Shown here: piece after piece, positions 14,444 through 21,068 of the stretch
How positions within the stretch are numbered: position 1 is the stretch's first letter
Layout of the letters: each line of letters starts with the position of its first letter
Source: DASQPR01 sp035713725
GTDB lineage: Bacteria > Actinomycetota > Actinomycetes > Mycobacteriales > Micromonosporaceae
Direction: 5' to 3'
Assembly (NCBI GenBank): GCA_035713725.1
Contig: DASTMZ010000031.1
Coordinates: forward strand, 1-21,068
Length of the DNA: 21,068 nucleotides
Notes under the pieces: model-generated
What the model saw: the letters and a program-made list of their open reading frames with translations, nothing else
The model's database searches: none
What the model was told of the DNA's origin: nothing
Made by a program: the position numbers and the translations under genes

Positions 14444-15283
14444 ATGACCGTCCGTGACCTTGAGGTGTCCACCGCCGCGGACGATCGGGTGCTGCCGTTC
14501 ACGCGCGGCCTGTCCGCCGCCATCGTCGGATTCCTTGTGGTGGCCTTCGCCGTGCTCTATCCGTGGCCGACGGATACCGGCCGGCTGTTCGCCTGGCACA
14601 TCGTGCCGACGATGACCGCGATGGTGCTCGGCTCGGCGTACCTCGGCGGTGCATACTTCTTCGTCCGCGTTGCCACCGCGTTGAGTTGGCACACCGTCAA
14701 GGCCGGCTTCCTACCCGTTGCCTTGTTCGCGTCGCTACTCGGCGTGGCCACGATCGTGCACTGGAACAAGTTCCTTCACGGCCACGTCGCGTTCTGGCTC
14801 TGGGCCGGGTTGTATTTCACCACCCCGTTTCTGGTGTTCGCCGGATGGCTACGCAACCGGAGGGTGGAAGTCTCGGCGGCCGCCGACGACCCTCTCGTGC
14901 CGGCGTCCGCCATGTGGGCGCTGACCATCCTCGGGGCGGCCGCTCTCATCACCGGCGCGGTGCTCTACCTGTCGCCCGCCACGGCGATGCGGTTCTGGCC
15001 ATGGCAGCTGACGCCGTTGACCGCTCGTACCATCGGCGCGGTGTGGTGTCTTGGCGTGGCGGGCGTAGCGGCGCCACTGGACCGCCGGTGGACGACGGTT
15101 CGCATTCCGTTGCAGACCGCCGCTGTGATGATGTCCCTGATGTTCATCGCGGGCATCCGTGCCAGCGCGGAGTTCGATGCCGGCAACGCGTTGACATGGT
15201 TGTTGGCAGTCGGATTCGTTGTCGTCATCACCGCGATCGCCGTACTGTCATGGCGTATGGAGCGCCGAACGGTCACGCGATGA
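14444..15283 (+). CDS. Eight-helix integral membrane protein of unknown function
   Basis: I do not recognise the family. The 279-aa product has a short cytoplasmic N-terminus and about eight hydrophobic helices (roughly 21-41, 52-76, 87-105, 115-136, 150-171, 186-206, 220-236, 242-264). Charged residues are few and a basic tail RMERRTVTR ends it. Aromatic and His residues near membrane edges (YPWP, FAWHIVPT, LSWHTVKAGF, VHWNKFLHGHVAFW) are notable and could bind heme or metal, though no classical motif is clear. GGAGG lies 7 nt before ATG 14444, which fixes this start over the upstream one at 14402. The stop overlaps the start of the DUF5995 gene (ATGA), so the two are translated together and probably act together. 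Confidence 0.8.
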   Translation: MTVRDLEVSTAADDRVLPFTRGLSAAIVGFLVVAFAVLYPWPTDTGRLFAWHIVPTMTAMVLGSAYLGGAYFFVRVATALSWHTVKAGFLPVALFASLLGVATIVHWNKFLHGHVAFWLWAGLYFTTPFLVFAGWLRNRRVEVSAAADDPLVPASAMWALTILGAAALITGAVLYLSPATAMRFWPWQLTPLTARTIGAVWCLGVAGVAAPLDRRWTTVRIPLQTAAVMMSLMFIAGIRASAEFDAGNALTWLLAVGFVVVITAIAVLSWRMERRTVTR

Positions 15284-16062
15284 CGGGTGCCACGCCGACT
15301 GACGACGGCAGTGACACGTCGGCGGCGATCCGCGCGGTCATCGAGCGGATGAGCAACGACCTGTCAGCCTTGCGCGCCGAGGGCGACGCGAGGCAGTTCT
15401 TCCACGCTACATATCTGCGGACGACACAAGCGATCGCGGACGAGTTGGACCGTGGCGGATTCCTCGACAGCGACTGGGTGCGGCGGTGGGATGTGGTGTT
15501 CGCCCAGTTGTACGTCGACGCGCTGGACGCCGATCGGCGTGGTGACAACGTGTCCGGGCCATGGCGCGTGGCGTTCGACACGGCGCGTACCCGTCCGGGA
15601 CTTCCGCCACTGCGTCACGTGCTGTTCGGCATCAACACGCACATCAACTACGACTTGCCACAGGCGCTCCTCGCCGTGATCAGCTCGGCGGACTTCGACG
15701 ATCCGGACGTCCTCCGCCGTCGAGAGGTCGACCATCGCCGCGTCGACGTCGTCCTGCAGTCCCGGGTCGGCGCCGAGGACGACGAGTTGGGCGCCGTGTC
15801 GAAGGTGACGCTGCTCGACCGGGTGCTGCGCCCGGCGAATCGGGCGGCCAGCCGCCGCTTCCTCACCGAGGCGCGCGAGAAGGTCTGGCGCAACGCCGTC
15901 GCGCTCGACCGGGCGCGCCGCGAGGGCGACGTGCAATACGCGCGCGTGCTCGCCGAACTCGAATCGCGTTGTGCGGCCCGGGTGCGCGACCTCACCGCGC
16001 CGGGGCCGGTGCTGCTCACGCTCGCTCGACGCGGGTTCGGCGTCCTCGTCACCGGCGCGTGA
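15280..16062 (+). CDS. DUF5995 family protein
   Basis: Soluble 260-aa protein of an uncharacterised actinobacterial family. The recognisable core runs DARQFFHATYLRTTQAIADEL, WDVVFAQLYVDAL, GPWRVAFDTAR and the signature GINTHINYDLPQAL (117-130). A later DHRRVD segment (151-156) adds another acidic/His cluster. Conserved His, Asn and Asp in the NTHINYDLP block suggest a metal or active site (inference). The final third is helical and Arg-rich. ATG 15280 overlaps the membrane-protein stop as ATGA; an in-frame ATG at 15250 has no ribosome site. Coupling to a membrane protein suggests action at the membrane, but no function is known to me. Confidence 0.82.
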   Translation: MTGATPTDDGSDTSAAIRAVIERMSNDLSALRAEGDARQFFHATYLRTTQAIADELDRGGFLDSDWVRRWDVVFAQLYVDALDADRRGDNVSGPWRVAFDTARTRPGLPPLRHVLFGINTHINYDLPQALLAVISSADFDDPDVLRRREVDHRRVDVVLQSRVGAEDDELGAVSKVTLLDRVLRPANRAASRRFLTEAREKVWRNAVALDRARREGDVQYARVLAELESRCAARVRDLTAPGPVLLTLARRGFGVLVTGA

Positions 16063-16198
16063 TCGGGGCACCGCGAGACGGTGTGCCGCCTCCCGAAATG
16101 CCGACCGGACGCCGCAGCATGATGCGTGCGACGCCCGGTGGCGATCCGTGGTTCCGGTGTCCGACCCGCAGTGCCGGCACGCGGCCGGCGTCGGTCGG

Positions 16199-17095
16199 TC
16201 AGGGAATCAGCGGCGGGTAGAACGGGTCGAGGAGGTTGTTCTCCTTGAGGTGGCCGTAGAGCGGGGTGGTGGCCGGGTAGTGGCCCCACTGGTGGTCGCC
16301 CTTGACCTCGCCGGGCGCGGCCAGCGGTGCGCCGAGCAACTGCTGCTGGACGGGCGTGAACGACTGGTACGCCTCGGTGCCGAACAGTTCGTCGTTCTCG
16401 TCGCGGCCGTACTGCCACCGGTGGGCGTACGCGAAGAACATGCCCTTGCGGGTGATGTCCGAGTAGTTGTTGGTCCGCGTGTGCCACAGACGGCGGTCGA
16501 AGAACACGACATCGCCCGGGTCGGCGCACACCTCGACGGAACCCTCGGGCTCCGGCCACACGATGTCGCGGCGCGGCGGGCCGTCGATGCGGTTCGTGAC
16601 GTGGCTGCCCGGAATGACCTTGAAGTTGCCGCGGCCGGCCTCGGACACGTCCGATAGCCAGTAGGCGAGCTTCACCGACAGGCGCGGCCGCGGGTCGGTC
16701 TCGATCTCGCGGTTCTGGCGCCCACCATCCTGATGCCACTCGAAGAGGAACGGCTTGGGCACCCGGATCGGCGGATGCACGTCGAGGTGCGAGTGGTAGA
16801 TGTGCACGTTCCAGCCGAGCATCGACCAGATGAACGGGAACGTCTTCGGATGGTCGATCAGGCCGACCGCGTCCGGGCAGTTGGCGACGGCGCTTAGCTG
16901 GTGCATCGACGCGCCCGGTGCCACCTTTCCGGCAGTCTGCTGGGCCGCGTACACGCGGTCGAGTGCGTCGTTGTAGAACGCGACCTCGTCCTGGCTGAGC
17001 GCACCCTTGATCACCAGATAACCATCGCGCTCGAACTGTTCGCGCTGGTCAGCGGTCATCCCAGCCTGGGCAGGACTCGGTGTGGTAATCGTCAT
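16199..17095 (-). CDS. Phytanoyl-CoA dioxygenase (PhyH) family Fe(II)/2-oxoglutarate oxygenase
   Basis: Non-heme iron oxygenase of 298 aa that should hydroxylate an organic substrate using O2 and 2-oxoglutarate. The facial triad is visible: WHQDGG gives His121 and Asp123, LWHTRTNN gives His205, and Arg216 (DITRKGM) is placed 11 residues on, as for the 2-oxoglutarate-binding Arg of human PHYH. QREQFERDGYLVIKGAL is the usual PhyH N-terminus; FKVIPGSH and DPGDVVFFD are typical core strands. AGGGG precedes the ATG at 17095, which is preferred over 17146. The substrate is unknown; the family covers lipids, ectoine, small acids and natural products. It lies downstream of a GntR/FCD regulator on the same strand, with a dyad-containing 205-bp gap, so it is probably that regulator's target. 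Confidence 0.9.
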   Translation of the reverse strand: MTITTPSPAQAGMTADQREQFERDGYLVIKGALSQDEVAFYNDALDRVYAAQQTAGKVAPGASMHQLSAVANCPDAVGLIDHPKTFPFIWSMLGWNVHIYHSHLDVHPPIRVPKPFLFEWHQDGGRQNREIETDPRPRLSVKLAYWLSDVSEAGRGNFKVIPGSHVTNRIDGPPRRDIVWPEPEGSVEVCADPGDVVFFDRRLWHTRTNNYSDITRKGMFFAYAHRWQYGRDENDELFGTEAYQSFTPVQQQLLGAPLAAPGEVKGDHQWGHYPATTPLYGHLKENNLLDPFYPPLIP

Positions 17096-17178
17096 TGGGA
17101 CCCCTGATTCGACGTCTGGGCAGGTAACCGACCCATCGCGCGACAATAGCGCTTCGGGCCCGATGGTGTGCCGTCGGT

Positions 17179-17195
17179 ACCGTATTTCACCGTAT
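17179..17195. repeat. Direct repeats ACCGTAT with 10-bp period
   Basis: ACCGTAT at 17179-17185 and 17189-17195, separated by TTC, about 85-100 bp upstream of the dioxygenase start. The spacing is one helical turn. They could be a protein-binding site near the dioxygenase promoter. Confidence 0.35.
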
Positions 17196-17210
17196 GCGCG
17201 GACTCGCTGG

Positions 17211-17240
17211 TTGGCCGAAAGTATGAGGCATTTCGACCAA
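17211..17240. promoter_or_regulatory. Operator-like inverted repeat between gntR-type gene and dioxygenase gene
   Basis: TTGGCCGAAA (17211-17220) and TTTCGACCAA (17231-17240) are complementary at 9 of 10 positions, with a 10-bp spacer. Arm centres are 20 bp apart, two helical turns, as expected for a dimeric regulator. It lies about 115 bp upstream of the dioxygenase ATG. The neighbouring GntR/FCD protein is the obvious candidate ligand. Confidence 0.5.
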
Positions 17241-17300
17241 AGGGCTGACTCTGGGGATTACCGTCACGTACCGCCCGGGTCGGCGCCCGGCGAGCCTACC

Positions 17301-18020
17301 TCAGCTGTGCAACAGCATCCGAATCCGAAGCTCGGCAAGGCGGCGCATGTGTTCGATCGCGAGCTTCTCGGCCTTCGCACCGTCGCCTTGGCTGATCGCG
17401 TCGGCCAGCGCCGCGTGCTCGTCGATCGACTCCTCGATCCGATGCGGCAGGCGCAGCGTCGGATCCGGGAAGCGACGTGACGCGTTCTGGATCTGGGCGA
17501 GCGATCGGTCCAGGTAGCGGTTGCCCGCCGCCTGCCGGATCACCTTGTGGAACTCGAAGTTCAGGGTGACGAGATCCTCGATCGCGCCGTCCGTGCCGAC
17601 CGTGCGCATGCGCGGCAGCAGGACGGAGAACTGTTCGAGACACCGCTGCGATGACCGCCGAGCCGCCAGCCGGGCCGCTAGGCCCTCGAGGACCTCGCGG
17701 ATCGCGTACAGCTCGAGGATGTCGTCGCTGGTGGTCGACGCGACAACGGCGCCCTGATTGGCGTTCAGCGTGACGAGGCCCTCGGCGGCGAGCACGCGGA
17801 ACGCGTCCCGGACCGGAGTGCGGCTGACGTTGAGCTCCTTGGCGATCTCCACTTCGCGCAGCCATGTGCCGGGCGCAAGCGCGCCGTCGAGGATGGCCTC
17901 CCGCAACGCATCTGCCGCGCTCTCCGAGGTCCGACCGCGCACCGGCGCGCCGTCGCCCTGCGGCAGCTTGAAGCGCGACAGTCCGGTTGCGTGGTCCGCA
18001 CTGGTCGCGGGATTCGTCAT
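17301..18020 (-). CDS. GntR family transcriptional regulator, FCD subfamily
   Basis: Ligand-responsive DNA-binding regulator of 239 aa. The winged helix covers about 32-95 (SESAADALREAILDGALAPG, WLREVEIAKELNVSRTPVRDAF, RVLAAEGLVTL). The all-helical FCD effector domain follows (about 100-230), with likely metal ligands Asn144/His148 (NFEFHKVI), His192 (DEHAALADAI) and His214 (IEHMRRLAE). FCD domains commonly bind Zn or Ni together with small carboxylates. AAGGAG stands just before ATG 18020, so that start is secure. Downstream on the same strand is the PhyH-type dioxygenase, and upstream the divergent hpnB-like gene. It probably controls the dioxygenase in response to that enzyme's substrate or a related acid (inference). 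Confidence 0.92.
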   Translation of the reverse strand: MTNPATSADHATGLSRFKLPQGDGAPVRGRTSESAADALREAILDGALAPGTWLREVEIAKELNVSRTPVRDAFRVLAAEGLVTLNANQGAVVASTTSDDILELYAIREVLEGLAARLAARRSSQRCLEQFSVLLPRMRTVGTDGAIEDLVTLNFEFHKVIRQAAGNRYLDRSLAQIQNASRRFPDPTLRLPHRIEESIDEHAALADAISQGDGAKAEKLAIEHMRRLAELRIRMLLHS

Positions 18021-18145
18021 TGGACTCCTTGGATCGACTCCCCGGCAGCCCGATGGTAAGCGAGGGGCCGCCGAACTTGCGAGATGTGCGCGCGCCGTCA
18101 TCGATATGTCGGCGTTCGCGCAGATAACCACGCCGGACTGAGAAA

Positions 18146-18158
18146 GCGCTGTCAGCGC
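18146..18158. promoter_or_regulatory. Short perfect dyad between gntR-type gene and hpnB
   Basis: GCGCTG-T-CAGCGC, a 6-bp perfect inverted repeat around one base, in the 193-bp divergent region, 55 bp before the hpnB start. It could be an operator for either gene; chance occurrence is possible in G+C-rich DNA. Confidence 0.35.
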
Positions 18159-18213
18159 GCCTCGTGACCGCGCGGCGGACGGCGCTGGCCAGCGGCATGG
18201 TTAGCTCTGCCGC

Positions 18214-19401
18214 GTGACCGTTGTGCAGATAATCGCCGCGATTGCGCTCGCCGGCTGGGTCTGGCTCGCCGCGGCGCGCGGAATGTACTGGCGCACGGAC
18301 ATCCGGCTGCCGGCGGCGCCCGACCCGATCACGTGGCCGTCGGTCGCGGTCGTCATCCCGGCGCGCGACGAGTTGGCGGTGTTGCCGACCACCCTGCCGA
18401 CCGTTGTCGGACAGGACTATCCGGGACGCGTCTCGATCACGCTCGTCGACGACGGCTCGACCGACGGCACCGGTTCGGCCGTGGTGGCACAGTGGCCCGA
18501 GGTCGCCGTCGTCGATCCCGGCGTACCCGACGACGGGTGGGCGGGCAAGCTGTGGGCGCTGCGGGCCGGCGTCCGTACGGTCGTCGGGTCCGACCGCGAT
18601 CCGGTCGACTATTTCCTGTTCACCGACGCCGATATCGCACACGAGCCGGATTCGCTGTCCGGTCTGGTACGCGCTGCCGAAGCCGGCGAACTCGACCTCG
18701 TGTCGCAGATGGCGCGGCTCCGGGTGGAGTCCGGCTGGGAACGCCTAGTGGTGCCGGCCTTTGTGTACTTCTTCGCGCTGCTATACCCGTTCCGGTGGAG
18801 CAACCGGCCGCGTCACCGTACGGCGGCGGCCGCCGGTGGTTGCACGTTGATTCGCCGTACCGCGCTCGAGCGGGCCGGCGGCCTGGACGCGATCCGTGAC
18901 GCGGTGATCGACGACGTCGCGTTGGCCAAGGCCGTCAAGCGCAGCGGCGGCCGCACGTTTCTCGGACTGGCCGACCACGTGACGTCGATTCGTCCGTACC
19001 CACGGCTCGAGACGCTGTGGCAGATGGTGGCGCGAAGCGCGTTCGCGCAACTGAAGCGGTCGGTCACGCTGCTTGCCGGTACGGTCGTCGGGCTCGCCGT
19101 GATGTTCTGGGTGCCGGTCGTTGCGCTGGTGGTCGGCGCCGCGGTTGGCGACGTCGGCGCGGTAGCGCTCGGCGCGGCGGGCTACGGCTTGATGGCCGCG
19201 CTCTTCGTCCCGATGCTGCGCTACTACCGCCTGTCGCCCCTCCTGGCGCTGGCCTTGCCGTTCACCGCGACGCTCTACCTAGGCATGACAGTGGACTCGG
19301 CGGCGCAGCATTTCCGTGGCCACGGCGCGAGGTGGAAGGGACGCACCTACCACGCAACGCGCGACGCCAACCCGCCTCAGCCGAGCAAGTCGTCCACGTA
19401 G
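18214..19401 (+). CDS. hpnB: Hopene-associated glycosyltransferase HpnB-like membrane GT2
   Basis: Membrane-bound family 2 glycosyltransferase of 395 aa with one N-terminal helix (3-22) and three or four C-terminal helices (about 278-365). Motifs: VVIPARDE (46-53), DDGSTDGT (79-86), WAGKLWALRAGV, FTDADIAH (136-143), WERLVVPAFVYFFALLYPFRW, TAAAAGGCTLIRR and IDDVALAK (232-239). The order and wording match HpnB, named for its presence in hopanoid clusters; its substrate is not established. No squalene-hopene cyclase or other hpn gene lies in this window, so the link to hopanoids is by family only. The start is GTG 18214, with a poor ribosome site. The 3' end overlaps the convergent antiporter gene by 25 bp. 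Confidence 0.85.
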   Translation: MTVVQIIAAIALAGWVWLAAARGMYWRTDIRLPAAPDPITWPSVAVVIPARDELAVLPTTLPTVVGQDYPGRVSITLVDDGSTDGTGSAVVAQWPEVAVVDPGVPDDGWAGKLWALRAGVRTVVGSDRDPVDYFLFTDADIAHEPDSLSGLVRAAEAGELDLVSQMARLRVESGWERLVVPAFVYFFALLYPFRWSNRPRHRTAAAAGGCTLIRRTALERAGGLDAIRDAVIDDVALAKAVKRSGGRTFLGLADHVTSIRPYPRLETLWQMVARSAFAQLKRSVTLLAGTVVGLAVMFWVPVVALVVGAAVGDVGAVALGAAGYGLMAALFVPMLRYYRLSPLLALALPFTATLYLGMTVDSAAQHFRGHGARWKGRTYHATRDANPPQPSKSST

Positions 19402-21068
19402 CACCACCGCCAGGCCTCACCCGGCTCGACGCTTCGCATGACCGGGTGGCCGGTCGTGCCGTGGTGCGCGGTGGCGTGCCGCCGCGGGCTCGAGTCGCAA
19501 CACGCGACGTGGCCGCATGTCAGGCACATCCGCAGGTGCACCCACCGGATGCCTTCGTCGACACATTGTTGACAGACTCCGGGGGTGTCCGGTCGCGCAG
19601 TGCGCGGCGCCTCTTGAAGGTGCCCGCAGTCCCCGGATCCGGGCACTAAGGTCAGCTCCTCGCGCAGGCTCACCTCGGCCTCGTCAAGCCGATCGATCAT
19701 CGACTCCTCAAGGTCGAGCATCGCCATGACGACCTGCAGTACCTCGTGGTCGAACACGCCGGAGTCGCGGACCCGCAGCAGTTCCGCGCGCTCCGCGTTG
19801 AGCATCTTCAGCCGGAGGCGCCGGTAGCTCTCGCTCGGCGTGCGACGTTCGGCCTCGGCGGGGCCGAGCCGCTCCCAGGCTGACAGCGTTCGGCTCTGAT
19901 CTCGCGCCAGCAACTGGTCGACCAGTTCGGATGGTGTCTGCTCGTTGGTGACGTCCCGAAGCTTCTGCTCGCCGACCGCCGTCACGCGCTGCAGCAGGTT
20001 CGCGATCTGGAGCGCGTCCTCGGCGCGGCTCGGACCGAACAGCTTCATGCGGCGTACGAGTGCCGGCAATGTCGTGCCCTGGACGAGCAGGGTGCCGCCG
20101 ACCACGACGAGCGCCATGAGGACGAGAACCGGGTGGTACGGCGTGTCCGCCGGTATGACGAACACCGCGGCGAGTGTCACCACACCGCGCATGCCGGCCC
20201 AGGAGATGACGGTCGGGTAGGTCCACGGCGGCGGTGGGTCGACGCGCCGTATCGACGGGATCCGCCGCGGCAGGTACGTCGCCGGGAACACCCAGATCGG
20301 CCTCAGCACGACGACGGCGCCGAGCACCGCGAGACAAGCGAGGATCAGCCGGGCGTGGCCGAGGCCGGCGTGCCAGGCGGCCGTGACGACCGTACGCACC
20401 TGCAGGCCGATCAGCACGAACACCGCGTTCTCCAGCACGAACTGGATGGTTCGCCAGTTCGTCCGCTCCGCGATGCGAGACGCCGCGCCCTGCCAGATGG
20501 CCGCGTTCTGGCCGAGAATCAGGCCGGTGGTGACGACCGCGAGCACACCGGAACCTTCGATGCGCTCGGCCGGAATGTACGCGGCGAACGGTGCGAGGAA
20601 CGAGATGGTGGTGTCCACCACCGGATCCGTCACGTGCTGACGGATCAGGCCGAGCACGTATGCGGCGGCGACGCCCACCGCGATGCCGCCGACCACACTC
20701 AAGAGGAAGTCCCGACCGATGTGCCAGACGCTGACTGCGCCAACCGTTGCCGCGATCGCGGTACGCAGCGTGACAAGCGCGGTGGCGTCGTTGAAGAGCG
20801 ACTCGCCCTCGAGAATGGTGACGATCCGGCGCGGCAGTCCGGTGCGCCGAGCGATCGCGGTTGCCGAAACCGCGTCGGGTGGCGCAACGACCGCGCCGAG
20901 TGCCACCGCGATCGCGAACGACACCGGCAGCAGCGCCCACACCACCAGCCCGACGCCGAACGTGGTGAAGATGACAAGGCCGACCGACAGCAGCATGATC
21001 GGCCGTTTGTTGGCCCGGAAGTCGACCAATGAAGTGCGGATCGCCGCGGTGTAGAGCAGCGGCGGCAG
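19377..21068 (-). CDS. Na+/H+ antiporter (CPA1/NhaP type) with C-terminal UBP zinc finger, 5' end outside window
   Basis: Monovalent cation/proton antiporter of the inner membrane, at least 563 aa, running off the window end. The visible part begins inside an early helix (LPPLLYTAAIRTSL). Membrane helices contain GAVVAPPDAVSATAIARRTG and GESLFNDATALVTL, the Asn-Asp pair that binds the transported ion in CPA1 exchangers, and later WAGMRGVVTLAAVF with its conserved Arg. A soluble helical tail follows (about 120 residues, LQRVTAVGEQKL ... MLDLEESMIDRLDEAE), then a zf-UBP domain: DCGHL, GVCQQC, LRMCLTCGHVACCDSS, HATAHHGTTGHPV, WRWCYVD, with Cys/His ligands intact. Such fusions recur in actinobacteria; the finger's role there is unknown. 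TTG 21029 is an internal codon, not the start. The 3' end overlaps hpnB. Confidence 0.92.
   Translation of the reverse strand: MPPLLYTAAIRTSLVDFRANKRPIMLLSVGLVIFTTFGVGLVVWALLPVSFAIAVALGAVVAPPDAVSATAIARRTGLPRRIVTILEGESLFNDATALVTLRTAIAATVGAVSVWHIGRDFLLSVVGGIAVGVAAAYVLGLIRQHVTDPVVDTTISFLAPFAAYIPAERIEGSGVLAVVTTGLILGQNAAIWQGAASRIAERTNWRTIQFVLENAVFVLIGLQVRTVVTAAWHAGLGHARLILACLAVLGAVVVLRPIWVFPATYLPRRIPSIRRVDPPPPWTYPTVISWAGMRGVVTLAAVFVIPADTPYHPVLVLMALVVVGGTLLVQGTTLPALVRRMKLFGPSRAEDALQIANLLQRVTAVGEQKLRDVTNEQTPSELVDQLLARDQSRTLSAWERLGPAEAERRTPSESYRRLRLKMLNAERAELLRVRDSGVFDHEVLQVVMAMLDLEESMIDRLDEAEVSLREELTLVPGSGDCGHLQEAPRTARPDTPGVCQQCVDEGIRWVHLRMCLTCGHVACCDSSPRRHATAHHGTTGHPVMRSVEPGEAWRWCYVDDLLG

Noticed and set aside
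14324..14692. Longer N-terminus for the TfoX-domain protein
   Set aside because: Added residues are unlike the family and overlap the start of the divergent membrane-protein gene, which has a strong ribosome site.
16063..16198. Bidirectional terminator between DUF5995 and dioxygenase genes
   Set aside because: A GGCACCG/CGGTGTGCC hairpin can be drawn but is bulged and has no U-tract on either strand.

Overview
The window is dense, high-G+C bacterial chromosome (about two-thirds G+C by eye). Many starts are GTG or TTG, genes are separated by less than 300 bp, and several pairs are coupled by ATGA-type overlaps. The families present (NarL-type two-component pair, ECF sigma with DUF4367-like anti-sigma, MgtA-like GT4, DUF5995, TfoX N-domain protein, YCII-related protein, MerR-TOBE regulator, FCD-type GntR) point to an actinomycete. 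I cannot name the genus. I see no rRNA, tRNA, CRISPR array, transposase, integrase or phage gene. No stretch over 300 bp lacks a gene.

Layout. (1) 8-2021 (+): a membrane histidine kinase and its LuxR/NarL response regulator, overlapping. (2) 2050-3450 (-): a BBE-type flavin oxidase with both residues of a bicovalent FAD link. (3) 3594-5681 (-): an ECF sigma factor, an overlapping single-pass anti-sigma factor, and a secreted membrane-anchored protein. The sigma gene and the secreted-protein gene each have the same promoter-like element, CGGGAACC-N13-CGGTGTA, so this looks like a small self-controlled envelope regulon. A 28-bp tandem repeat copied from the 3' end of the anti-sigma gene lies against the second promoter. 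(4) 5823-11736: two divergent glycosyltransferase pairs. On the minus strand GT4, a TarS-like GT2 and a 78-aa protein run into strong hairpins. On the plus strand GT2 is followed by GT4. (5) 11751-14323 (-): TfoX-domain protein, MgtA-like GT4, YCII-related protein and MerR-TOBE regulator. (6) 14444-16062 (+): an eight-helix membrane protein overlapping a DUF5995 protein. (7) 16199-18020 (-): a GntR/FCD regulator and a PhyH-type Fe(II)/2-oxoglutarate dioxygenase, with a 10-bp-arm dyad between them. (8) 18214-19401 (+): HpnB-like membrane glycosyltransferase. (9) 19377-21068 (-): a Na+/H+ antiporter with a C-terminal UBP zinc finger, cut by the window end and overlapping hpnB tail to tail.

The common theme is the cell surface. 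Six glycosyltransferases lie within about 13 kb, next to an envelope-type sigma/anti-sigma system. No flippase, polymerase, nucleotide-sugar or hopanoid biosynthesis gene is visible here, so the acceptor glycans or lipids cannot be named. The best candidates for something undescribed are the sigma/anti-sigma/secreted-protein module with its paired promoters and repeat array, the TarS-like GT operon, and the GntR-PhyH unit.
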